Positions 9,824 to 17,051 of a stretch of 49,763 nucleotides of DNA are shown here, piece after piece; within the stretch, counting starts at the first letter, position 1, and each line of letters opens with the position of its first letter. The stretch spans positions 1-49,763 of the forward strand of contig NZ_QCZG01000028.1 of assembly GCF_003097615.1 (NCBI RefSeq), written 5' to 3'. The position numbers were made by a program, and so were the translations under genes. Origin of the DNA: Pueribacillus theae (GTDB lineage Bacteria; Bacillota; Bacilli; Bacillales; UBA6769). The notes below the pieces were generated by a model. The model had not been told where the DNA came from. It worked only from the letters and a program-made list of their open reading frames with translations, and did no database searches.

Positions 9824-9837
9824 GGAAAGCGTTGTCA
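9824..9837. promoter_or_regulatory. Candidate cre (CcpA-binding) site between oppA and oppB
   Basis: GGAAAGCGTTGTCA matches the cre pattern TGWAANCGNTNWCA at every position except the first. A TTGACA-like hexamer overlaps it on the minus strand, but no well-spaced -10 that would leave the oppB ribosome binding site intact is evident. It could therefore be a roadblock site or chance. ccpA lies in this window. Confidence 0.4.
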
Positions 9838-9848
9838 ATTGAGGAGAG

Positions 9849-9874
9849 TGAAGCAGGCCGAAAGGCCAGCTTCA
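9849..9874 (-). other. Intercistronic stem-loop after oppA
   Basis: TGAAGC-A-GGCC / GGCC-A-GCTTCA forms a stem with one A-A mismatch and a GAAA-type loop, 10 bases after the oppA stop. No U run follows. Similar hairpins after binding-protein genes protect the 3' end of the upstream message and keep binding-protein levels above permease levels; that role is inferred. Confidence 0.6.
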
Positions 9875-9884
9875 TACTAGTTGT

Positions 9885-11462
9885 TTATTGTTCTTTCCAT
9901 ACGGTTGATAGAATTGGCTTTCCTAACAAGTTTGGCTCAAAGCCTTTAATAGACTGATTCATTGCAGATGTTCTTGGTTCAAAGAACAGCGGAATCATAA
10001 TTGCTTCTTCTAATAAAGCTTTTTGGCTAATTTCTCCATATAATTTCGCACGCTCTTCTTGTTCATAAATGCCTGCAGCTTGAGAAATAAGTTTTTCTAT
10101 CTCATCTGTTGAATGACCCCCGGCATTGTAGAAGCTGTCACTAGCGAATAAGTTTTTTATCGTAATTTGCGGGTCGGGCCTGCCTGTCCAGCTTGATAAA
10201 AACATGGGAACTTCTTTTTCATTAAAGTAATTTGAAACCGCAGCTTGAAGTTCCATAGCCTGCAAATCCACGTTAATGCCTATTTCAGCTAACTGACTTT
10301 TAATCGCTTCAGCAATTCTTTGTTCATAAGCGGTTGAATAATGGTTCATTTTGATTGTGATATCTTCCAGACCAGCATCTTTTAAAATTTGCTTCGCTTT
10401 TTCCGGATCATAGTCCACTTTTATATTTTCACCAGCAGCCCAATATCCTGAAGGAAATGGTTGAGAAGCTGGCTCGCCGCTTCCAAAGTTAATGGCTTGT
10501 ATGATGTCATCACGATTAATGCCATATAAAAGCGCTTGTCTTACAGCTTTATTGTTCATAGGCTCTTTTTCCGCGTTAAGATAGAGAATGCGGAATGCAA
10601 CTGATGTTTTATCCTTTAAAACAATATTCGAATCATTTTTAAGCTGTTGCACGTTACCAGGCTTGATGTTATCTGCATAATCAACCTCGCCCGATTTTAA
10701 TGCATTGATTCTCGTATTTTCATCAGCCATGATTTTTACTGTCATTTTATCGAGGTAAGGCTTGCCTTCTTCCCAATAATCCTCATATGCTTCAAATACA
10801 ACCTCACCATTTGGCACGCGCTTAACCATTTTATATGGCCCTGCACCTACAGGGTTCTGCGCGAAGTCTTCCCCTTTTTCTTTAACAGCTGTTGGAGAAA
10901 CCATCATTCCGCCGCGATCGGACAGCGCAAGTAAAATCGATGAATCAGGTTGGGATAAGTGTAATTTCACTGTTTTTTCGTCCACTACTTCAACACTGTC
11001 AATGTTTTTTAAGTCGGTCACCTTTGAATTTTCGGAATTAGCCCTTTCAATATTAAACTTTACAGCTTCTGCATTAAATGGTGTTCCATCATGAAATGTT
11101 ACGCCTTCCCTTAGCTTGAGCTCCACTGTTTTGTCATCCAAGAAATCCCAAGATTCTGCCAAACCGGCTTCAGGTTCAAGTTCTGGAGTAAACTTGATTA
11201 ATGTATCGTAAACCGGCCACAGGAGGGCATGGTCACTTCCCGCGCTTCCTTGAGTAGGATCGTAATTGCTTACATCCGTTTCATAAGCAAAAATGGCTTC
11301 TCCCCCCTTTTTCGGAGTGCCCTCTTCTGTTTTTGTTCCGTCATTTCCCTTTTCCGCGGTACTTGCTTTTTCATCGGAGTTAGAAGAACATCCAATTATG
11401 ACAAATGTGAACGCTAAGAGAAATAGCAATCTTGTGATGAAAGTTAATTGTGTTCTTTTCAT
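9885..11462 (-). CDS. oppA: Oligopeptide-type ABC transporter substrate-binding lipoprotein (OppA, SBP family 5)
   Basis: A 525-residue extracytoplasmic binding protein. The signal peptide has a KR start, a hydrophobic core and a lipobox FVIIGC with the acylated cysteine at residue 25. A serine/acid-rich linker of about 30 residues follows. The mature part shows the family-5 pattern: FAYETDVSNYDPTQGSAGSDHALLWPVYDTLIKFTPELEPEAGLAESW, KLREGVTFHDGTPFNAEAVKFNIERA, and the C-terminal MIPLFFEP region. It would capture the solute outside the membrane and deliver it to OppBC. Family-5 proteins bind peptides but also nickel chelates, opines and other small organic compounds. The neighbouring CoA ligases point to an organic acid or acylated compound here. 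Confidence 0.88.
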   Translation of the reverse strand: MKRTQLTFITRLLFLLAFTFVIIGCSSNSDEKASTAEKGNDGTKTEEGTPKKGGEAIFAYETDVSNYDPTQGSAGSDHALLWPVYDTLIKFTPELEPEAGLAESWDFLDDKTVELKLREGVTFHDGTPFNAEAVKFNIERANSENSKVTDLKNIDSVEVVDEKTVKLHLSQPDSSILLALSDRGGMMVSPTAVKEKGEDFAQNPVGAGPYKMVKRVPNGEVVFEAYEDYWEEGKPYLDKMTVKIMADENTRINALKSGEVDYADNIKPGNVQQLKNDSNIVLKDKTSVAFRILYLNAEKEPMNNKAVRQALLYGINRDDIIQAINFGSGEPASQPFPSGYWAAGENIKVDYDPEKAKQILKDAGLEDITIKMNHYSTAYEQRIAEAIKSQLAEIGINVDLQAMELQAAVSNYFNEKEVPMFLSSWTGRPDPQITIKNLFASDSFYNAGGHSTDEIEKLISQAAGIYEQEERAKLYGEISQKALLEEAIMIPLFFEPRTSAMNQSIKGFEPNLLGKPILSTVWKEQ

Positions 11463-11494
11463 AGTTATTGAGTTCCCCCTGTTTTATAGGATTC

Positions 11495-13051
11495 TTATGG
11501 TCGCATCGTATGTTTAGATGGCCCCAGAAGCTGCGGCAATAGTCTATACGCATCATCAATCCATTCACAAAGCAGCGGCCTTGTATCGCGGGGGTCAATG
11601 ATTTCCTCTATGCCAAAAGCTTCAGCAGTTCGAAATGGCGAGCGTACGCTTTCCATTTTTGCTGCCAATTCCTCAAGAAGTGCTTGTGGATTGTCGCTTG
11701 CTTCCAAATCGCGGCGATAGGCTACTTGAATTCCACCTTCAACAGGGAGCGAGCCCCAGTCACCCGAAGGCCATGCATAGCGTAGATTCAATCCGTGCCC
11801 ATTGGACATGCCGGCCCCGCCTACCCCAAATACTCTCCGTATAATAATCTCCATCATTGGTACCGTCGCTTGATAGATTGCTGCAATCGCGCGAACGCCT
11901 TTTCGAATGGTTCCTCGTTTCTCTGATTCCAATCCGACAACAAGGCCTGGCTGATCAACGAAATTGACGATAGGCAGGTGGAATGTTTCACACATATCTA
12001 CAAAACGTTCAATTTTCTCACAGCTTTCAACAGTTAGGCCCCCACCCCCAACATACGGATCGTTTGCTAAAAATCCAACGGGATGCCCATCAAGCCTTGC
12101 AAATCCCGTTACGGTTCCGCCACCGTAATATCTTCCCATTTCAAAAATGGAGTCTTTGTCAAAAATCATTTCCAAAATGGGGCGAATTTTGTAAGGACGC
12201 CGGCGATTTTTTGGAATGACAGAAATTAGCTTCTCTTCTTTTCGATTACGGCTATCATCGGATTGAATGACCGGAGGAAGCTCATAAACATTGCTTGGCA
12301 AATAGGATAAAAACTTCCGAATATGTTCAAAGGCTTCATCTTCCGATTTCACGACATTATCGATTGCGCCGCTCGACCGATGGACTTGTACACCGCCTAA
12401 TTCTTCTTTCGTTAAATTCTGGCCAACCCCAAAATTAACAATTTGCGGTCCGGCAACGAATAGCTGTGCCGTATTTTCTACCATTACCGAAAAATGGGAG
12501 GCTGTTACCCGTGCAGCACCAAGCCCTGCAACAGATCCTAGGCAAGCGCCTACAACCGGAACAAGACCCATATTTTTGACAACATAATCCCAAGCTGGGT
12601 TTACTGGAACGTAGGTCCTTCCGAATGTATCAAGAAACTTCACGCTTCCACCGCCACCTGTTCCATCTACAAGGCGAATGATCGGAAGCTGCAAATCATG
12701 TGCCATTTTTTCGGAGTAAATTTGCTTTTCTTTAATTGCGCCGTCTGCTGCACCGCCGCGAACAGTAAAATCGTCTGCACCGACAACAACTTTTCTTCCA
12801 TTTACTCTCCCAGTGCCTAAAAGAAAGTTAGCAGGAGTAAAGCTCTGTCTTTCCCCATTTTCGTCATAGACCGCTTTACCCGCAATCGCCCCAGTCTCGT
12901 GAAATGTGCCTTCATCGAGCAGCCTGTGGATTCTTTCCCTTACTGTTAATTTTCCTCTGGAACGATGCCTTTCGACATTTTCTTTTCCACCCATTTCCTG
13001 GGCTTCTTTTTCCCTTTTCCTCAGTTCTTCAATTTCTTGTTGCCAACTCAT
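11495..13051 (-). CDS. Biotin-dependent acyl-CoA carboxyltransferase subunit (PccB/MccB-like, atypical)
   Basis: A 518-residue crotonase-fold carboxyltransferase with the paired N- and C-terminal halves. The N half has RERIHRLLDEGTFHE, RVNGRKVVVGADDFTVRGGA and the acyl-CoA oxyanion region RLVDGTGGGGSV. The C half has FLANDPYVGGGGLTVESCEKIERFVDMC and FVDQPGLVVGLESEKRGTIRKGVRAIAAI, then an RRVFGVGGAGMSN stretch where ordinary PccB proteins carry a GGSYGAGNYAM-type sequence. It therefore belongs to a side branch of the family. It would transfer carboxyl from carboxybiotin to an acyl-CoA, or in reverse act as a decarboxylase. The matching carrier is encoded at 2213-2425. AAGGAG precedes the ATG, and it lies 29 bases after the regulator gene. 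Confidence 0.85.
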   Translation of the reverse strand: MSWQQEIEELRKREKEAQEMGGKENVERHRSRGKLTVRERIHRLLDEGTFHETGAIAGKAVYDENGERQSFTPANFLLGTGRVNGRKVVVGADDFTVRGGAADGAIKEKQIYSEKMAHDLQLPIIRLVDGTGGGGSVKFLDTFGRTYVPVNPAWDYVVKNMGLVPVVGACLGSVAGLGAARVTASHFSVMVENTAQLFVAGPQIVNFGVGQNLTKEELGGVQVHRSSGAIDNVVKSEDEAFEHIRKFLSYLPSNVYELPPVIQSDDSRNRKEEKLISVIPKNRRRPYKIRPILEMIFDKDSIFEMGRYYGGGTVTGFARLDGHPVGFLANDPYVGGGGLTVESCEKIERFVDMCETFHLPIVNFVDQPGLVVGLESEKRGTIRKGVRAIAAIYQATVPMMEIIIRRVFGVGGAGMSNGHGLNLRYAWPSGDWGSLPVEGGIQVAYRRDLEASDNPQALLEELAAKMESVRSPFRTAEAFGIEEIIDPRDTRPLLCEWIDDAYRLLPQLLGPSKHTMRP

Positions 13052-13080
13052 CTCTCTCTCTCCTTCAGTTTTATATTGGA

Positions 13081-15075
13081 TTAGCCTAGACGGCTGTGTT
13101 CTTCCTTTGAATACTTTTGCATTTTTCGGACAACCGTTGACTGATTTATACCAAGTACAGAAGCTGAACTTCTTGTATTGCGATACAATTTCATCGTTTT
13201 TGTAATTAATTGTTTTTCCACTTGTTCAATCGCTTCTTTTAATGGCATGATTTCTTTTACTATTACATTACTAGGCGGTAAAGAAGCGATATGTTGGTGA
13301 AATAAAGCGTTTTCAACTTCCTTTTTATTAATTACTACTTCCGTATCTGTAGTCATAAGCCATTCAACGACGTTCATCAGTTCGATAATATTGCCTGGCC
13401 AATGATAACTTTGTAAGCATTCGATTGCCTCTTCCGAAAAAAACTTTTCTACTTTGTATAAGCTTGAAAATTTATCTTGAAAAACAGATACCATTAAAGG
13501 GATATCTTCCGCTCTGTCGCGTAAGGCTGGAACTGTCAATAAAATACCGTTTAACACTTCGTATAAATCTGCAAGAAAATTTTCCTCCTCAACTAAACTG
13601 AGTAAATTTTCACTTGAAGAAACGATAATATGGCTGTCTTTTTGTAATGAACGTAGAAAGTTTAATAAAATGATTTGTTCGTCTACTGAGAGCTTGTTCA
13701 CTTCGTGAAAATAATAGGTACACTTCCCCACGTTCTTATTGTTTCTAAGATTTTCTTCAAAAGTTTCCAGCGGGGTAGCGGTTGACGAACAATTGATTTT
13801 TACGAAAGGTTCGTCTTTTAGTGTGTGATATGAATGGATAATTCTTGCAATTCTTTCCTTCCCGGTCCCAACCTCCCCTTCAATTAAAATTGGAGGTTCA
13901 CTCTTAGAAACTTTAAGAATATTTTTTTTAAGTTTTTTCATGATAGAAGATTGCGTACAAAATATATGTTTCTTTTTAAAATCCGAGAATAGCTCGTGCA
14001 GCTCGTAACTTTTCGAATACAATGGATGGTGCTCTCTTTTATCTGATGATATATTCTTAATGCTAACAATGATTTTTTCATAGATTTCTTCATTGCAATG
14101 AAGAGGCGCTGCACGGATATAGAGCAAATTCCCATTCTTCTTGTTTTTATCAATGAAACTAACTAAACGTTTCTCTTTCTCTATGGCAGATACAATACAA
14201 TGATCAACATAATCGCCAACCAGTTGCTGGTAATATTGCGGCAATTCATCCAACCTCATCATTCGCTTAAAAGCTTGATTGACTTTCACCAGCTTCCCAT
14301 ATTTATCAAGTATTAACATCGCTTCAGATGAAAAATCGATAATTGAATGAAAGTCTTGTATAAGCTGTTTGACTGTCTGCAATTCATTTGACATTTTTTC
14401 AATTTCGGAAATATCTTGAAATACTCCGACTGCGCCTACCACTTTGCCTTGTTTAAAAATAGGCGTCCGATTCGATATGAATTTTCGTCGTCCAACATAA
14501 TATTTATTTGTCGCTTGTTTGCCAGTTCTCACGACATCTAACAAACCAACTGGAATTCCAACATCGGCTAAAAATTTCCCTATTGCTTCTTCCTTTTTAA
14601 GTCTCGTCATTTTCTCCGCCGCAGGGTTCATCGCAGTAATATACCCTTTGTTATCAATCGAGAGTATTCCATTATGTGCATACTCAAAGATGGCATTCAA
14701 ACTCAATTCATTCGTCTCAATTTGATGCAATTTAGCATCAATTAAATTATTGCTAGTTAAGTAGCCTGTCCAAATATTGTCCATGCTTCTTACCGGGTAA
14801 ATCGTGCAATCCGAATCGTTAATCATTGTGATGATTTCTTCTTCAAGTACTGATTTCTCTACTTTCTGATAAATATCTCTGAGCTTTTTTTTCTTTAATG
14901 CCACGCCTTTTATAAGATCTTTTTCTGTAAAAAGCCCATCTAATTCATCGTTTCGAAAGACTAATCCCCCTTCTAAGTTCAATTCATAAAACATTTCAAT
15001 GACTCGAAAAATGTCATCGTCAGGAGTAAAACGATAAGAAGTCTTTGTCATAATGTCTTTCACTTTTATAATCAA
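13081..15075 (-). CDS. CBS-PAS-PAS-AAA transcriptional regulator with TyrR-type HTH, lacking the GAFTGA loop
   Basis: A 664-residue regulator, first gene of the minus-strand operon, with a TTG start (AAAGGTG eight bases upstream). Residues 1-125 are a CBS pair (KVKDIMTKTSYRF, GGLVFRNDELDGLFTEKDLIKG). Two PAS domains follow (about 126-235 and 240-350; EYAHNGILSIDNKGYITAMNPAAEKM, SEAMLILDKYGKLVKVNQAFKRM). An AAA+ module runs from about 385 to 590 with Walker A GEVGTGKE (400-407), LRDRAEDIP (about 518) and WPGNIIEL (about 559). The C-terminal HTH (TRSSASVLGINQSTVVRKMQKY) is TyrR-like. Only about 47 residues separate Walker A from the Walker B position, the GAFTGA loop is absent, and Walker B reads YYFHEV without the usual aspartate. 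It is unlikely to be a standard sigma-54 activator; a TyrR-like regulator at ordinary promoters is more plausible. The signals are unknown. Confidence 0.82.
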   Translation of the reverse strand: MIIKVKDIMTKTSYRFTPDDDIFRVIEMFYELNLEGGLVFRNDELDGLFTEKDLIKGVALKKKKLRDIYQKVEKSVLEEEIITMINDSDCTIYPVRSMDNIWTGYLTSNNLIDAKLHQIETNELSLNAIFEYAHNGILSIDNKGYITAMNPAAEKMTRLKKEEAIGKFLADVGIPVGLLDVVRTGKQATNKYYVGRRKFISNRTPIFKQGKVVGAVGVFQDISEIEKMSNELQTVKQLIQDFHSIIDFSSEAMLILDKYGKLVKVNQAFKRMMRLDELPQYYQQLVGDYVDHCIVSAIEKEKRLVSFIDKNKKNGNLLYIRAAPLHCNEEIYEKIIVSIKNISSDKREHHPLYSKSYELHELFSDFKKKHIFCTQSSIMKKLKKNILKVSKSEPPILIEGEVGTGKERIARIIHSYHTLKDEPFVKINCSSTATPLETFEENLRNNKNVGKCTYYFHEVNKLSVDEQIILLNFLRSLQKDSHIIVSSSENLLSLVEEENFLADLYEVLNGILLTVPALRDRAEDIPLMVSVFQDKFSSLYKVEKFFSEEAIECLQSYHWPGNIIELMNVVEWLMTTDTEVVINKKEVENALFHQHIASLPPSNVIVKEIMPLKEAIEQVEKQLITKTMKLYRNTRSSASVLGINQSTVVRKMQKYSKEEHSRLG

Positions 15076-15145
15076 GTTGTTTCACCTTTGTTTGTTTTCT
15101 TTAAATACTATCAATTTAAAATAGTTTATATCATCATACAACAAC

Positions 15146-15169
15146 TTTTGATGTTTGAAAACATCAAAA
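15146..15169. promoter_or_regulatory. Perfect palindrome upstream of the regulator gene, candidate operator
   Basis: TTTTGATGTT, spacer TGAA, AACATCAAAA: two perfectly complementary 10-base arms, 71-94 bases upstream of the TTG start. On the minus strand it overlaps the region where a -35 would lie for an extended -10 (TGATATAAA) closer to the gene. It lacks a following U run, so it is not a terminator. The size and symmetry fit a dimeric HTH protein, and autoregulation by the adjacent TyrR-type protein is the simplest reading. Confidence 0.55.
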
Positions 15170-15210
15170 TCACAGAAAATATTAATTATTTTTATTTCAT
15201 ATGATATCGA

Positions 15211-15257
15211 CTAAATAAAAACATCCACGAGGAATGCTTCATCTCCCGTGGATGTTT
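15211..15257 (-). terminator. Rho-independent terminator of tyrS
   Basis: Perfect 11-base arms AAACATCCACG (15219-15229) and CGTGGATGTTT (15247-15257), followed on the minus strand by a run of T residues (TTTTTATTT). It lies about 50 bases beyond the tyrS stop codon. Confidence 0.85.
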
Positions 15258-15309
15258 CGAGTTTAAAAAGCGCTCAAACAGCAGTTTTTTGTAAAAGTGA
15301 TTATGATTC

Positions 15310-16575
15310 TCAACCTTTGTATTTAATCATAAAATATTTCTTCTTTCCGCGGCGGATCAAAATAAACTGTTGTTCAATGGCCTCTTCTTTGCTAATCAGT
15401 TTGTTTACTTCTTGAATCCTGTCGCCATTTAAGTAAATGGCGCCATTATTGATATCTTCTCTTGCCTGCCGTTTAGATGGAGAAATTTTACTGTTGACAA
15501 GCAAGTCAACAAGGCCGATCGGTTCATCGGATTCCATAGTGTAGGATGGTACATCTTTGAAGGCTTGCTTCATTTCATCAGCCGTCAATGATTTAATATC
15601 TCCACTAAAGAGGGCTTCTGAAATATTGATCGCTTGTTCAAAAGCTTTGTCGCCGTGGACAATTTTTGTCATTTCTTCAGCAAGAGCTTTTTGCGCGAGG
15701 CGTTTTTCAGGTTCTTTTTTAAGCGATGTTTCAAGCTCGGCAATTTTCTCAAGCGGTAAAAATGTAAAGCATTTTAGAAGCTTAACAACGTCACGATCAT
15801 CCGCATTGTACCAGAACTGGTAAAACTCATATGGCGATGTTTTTTCAGCGTCAAGCCATATGGCGCCTGCTTGGCTTTTGCCAAACTTCGTTCCATCGCT
15901 TTTTGTAATAAGCGGCATTGTCAATCCGAAGACTTCTTCCTCCACACCTTGCTTTCTGATATATTCAAGGCCGGCCGTAATATTGCCCCATTGATCGCTT
16001 CCGCCTATTTGAAGACGAATCCCTTCATTTTCATACAATTTATAGTAATCGTATGACTGAAGCATCATGTACGAAAATTCGGTGTAAGAAATTCCGCCTT
16101 CAAGCCTTGATTGAACGGAGTCCTTTGCGAGCATGTAGTTTAACGAAAAGTTTTTCCCGACGTCACGCAAAAAAGGAATGATTGTCATGCTCCCAAGCCA
16201 GTCGTAGTTATTTACGACTTTAGCCGGATTTTCCTCCGTCTCAAAATCCAATAAACGTGATAATTGCGCTTTGATTTTTTCGCTCCATTGTTTAACGGTT
16301 TCTTGAGGATTTAACCCCCGTTCATCCGTCCTTCCGCTCGGATCCCCGATTAAGCCTGTTGCCCCTCCAACGAGTGCATACGGCTGATGTCCAGCCAGTT
16401 GAAAACGGCGCAACGTTAAAATCGCCAATAAGTTTCCGATATGCAGACTGTCAGCGGTCGGATCAAAACCGCAGTAAAGTTTTATTTTTTGTGAAGAAAG
16501 GGCTTTTTCCAGTCCTTCTTCATCTGTCACTTGGTAAATTAAACCTCGCTGCTTTAAATCTTGTATGATGTCCAT
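15310..16575 (-). CDS. tyrS: Tyrosyl-tRNA synthetase
   Basis: A 421-residue class I aminoacyl-tRNA synthetase that charges tRNA-Tyr. The nucleotide-binding HIGH motif is DSLHIGN near residue 45, in YCGFDPTADSLHIGNL. The KMSKS-equivalent is KFGKSQAGAIW. The tyrosine-binding region SYMMLQSYDYYKLYENEGIRLQIGGSDQWGNI is intact. The C-terminal S4-like RNA-binding domain (PSKRQAREDINNGAIYLNGD) is present. AAGGAG lies six bases before the ATG. Expression is controlled by the tyrosine T-box leader upstream. Length equals that of the B. subtilis enzyme family. Confidence 0.96.
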   Translation of the reverse strand: MDIIQDLKQRGLIYQVTDEEGLEKALSSQKIKLYCGFDPTADSLHIGNLLAILTLRRFQLAGHQPYALVGGATGLIGDPSGRTDERGLNPQETVKQWSEKIKAQLSRLLDFETEENPAKVVNNYDWLGSMTIIPFLRDVGKNFSLNYMLAKDSVQSRLEGGISYTEFSYMMLQSYDYYKLYENEGIRLQIGGSDQWGNITAGLEYIRKQGVEEEVFGLTMPLITKSDGTKFGKSQAGAIWLDAEKTSPYEFYQFWYNADDRDVVKLLKCFTFLPLEKIAELETSLKKEPEKRLAQKALAEEMTKIVHGDKAFEQAINISEALFSGDIKSLTADEMKQAFKDVPSYTMESDEPIGLVDLLVNSKISPSKRQAREDINNGAIYLNGDRIQEVNKLISKEEAIEQQFILIRRGKKKYFMIKYKG

Positions 16576-16609
16576 GTCCTTCTCCTTCCAATTCGTAAAG
16601 ATAATTTAT

Positions 16610-16935
16610 TAAATAAAAAACCCGCCCCCCAAAAAAGGGACGAGTTTGTTCGTCGCGTTACCACCCTTATTGGAAATTCAATTGAATTTCCCACTCTAAC
16701 TTGTTAACGGCGTGTACCGTTCTTTGCTACTTATAGAGGATGTTCAAAAAGTTTGGAGGCTTACAGGCCTGCCTTAGTACTCCTTTTTGAACACGTACTT
16801 ATACATTCACAAAGAAAACTCCAGGATGTAATTCACGCTTATCTATGTGCTGATTCACATCGGCCATCAGCTTTCTGAAACAGGGAAACAAACGCTACTT
16901 ATTCCTATCACTGTTTTTAGCTATGATTTTAGTAT
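16610..16935 (-). ncRNA. Tyrosine T-box riboswitch leader of tyrS
   Basis: The conserved T-box AGGGTGGTAACGCG is at 16667-16654 on the minus strand; the UGGU bulge base fits an A discriminator as in tRNA-Tyr. The stem I region contains an AAGUAG motif and a GUGAAUUACAUCC specifier loop, with the tyrosine codon UAC at 16830-16828. The terminator is CTCGTCCC (16644-16637) pairing with GGGGCGGG (16628-16621), followed by six U residues and a further AT run. When uncharged tRNA-Tyr binds, the antiterminator forms and tyrS is read. The linker between stem I and the antiterminator carries a 60-base mobile-element insertion. Confidence 0.93.
16736..16795. mobile_element. MITE-like element copy A, inserted in the tyrS T-box leader
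   Basis: A 60-bp element beginning GAGGATGTTCAAAAAG and ending CTTTTTGAACACG, whose ends form inverted repeats. It is flanked by a perfect 8-bp direct repeat TACTTATA (16728-16735 and 16796-16803), the signature of transposition. It shares GGAGGCTTACAG with copy B at 23971. It encodes nothing and can fold into its own hairpin in the leader RNA, which may explain why the riboswitch tolerates it. Confidence 0.8.
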
Positions 16936-16942
16936 ATTTTTT

Positions 16943-16951
16943 ATCATACCA
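16943..16951 (-). promoter_or_regulatory. Probable tyrS promoter (extended -10)
   Basis: On the minus strand TGGTATGAT is an extended -10 (TGN plus TATGAT, 16948-16943). Transcription would start near 16935, just before T-box stem I. A TTGACA hexamer is present but only 12 bases from this -10, so it is not in standard register. Confidence 0.5.
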
Positions 16952-17014
16952 TAATAATGATGTCAAGTGCTTGCCCATATGTGGCGGATTTTAGACACAA
17001 ATACGGGTAAGATG

Positions 17015-17023
17015 TGCTATAAT
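17015..17023 (+). promoter_or_regulatory. Probable promoter of the PBP gene (extended -10)
   Basis: TGCTATAAT is a perfect extended -10. The start of transcription would fall near 17030, giving a short leader with AGGAGG at 17040-17045. No strong -35 is evident. Confidence 0.6.
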
Positions 17024-17051
17024 TATACCGATTTTGTATAGGAGGTATTTC

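Noticed and set aside
9811-9838. Internal promoter TTGACA-N16-TATTTT for oppBCDF
   Set aside because: A start site at the normal distance would fall inside the oppB ribosome binding site, so it would not give a translatable oppB message.
15076-15309. Possible sigma-54 promoter (TGGCAC-N5-TTGC) upstream of the regulator
   Set aside because: No sequence resembling the -24/-12 consensus was found in this gap. The palindrome and an extended -10 are the only promoter-like features.
16921-17051. TTGACA near 16960 as the -35 of tyrS
   Set aside because: It is only 12 bases from the TATGAT -10. The extended -10 alone explains the promoter better.
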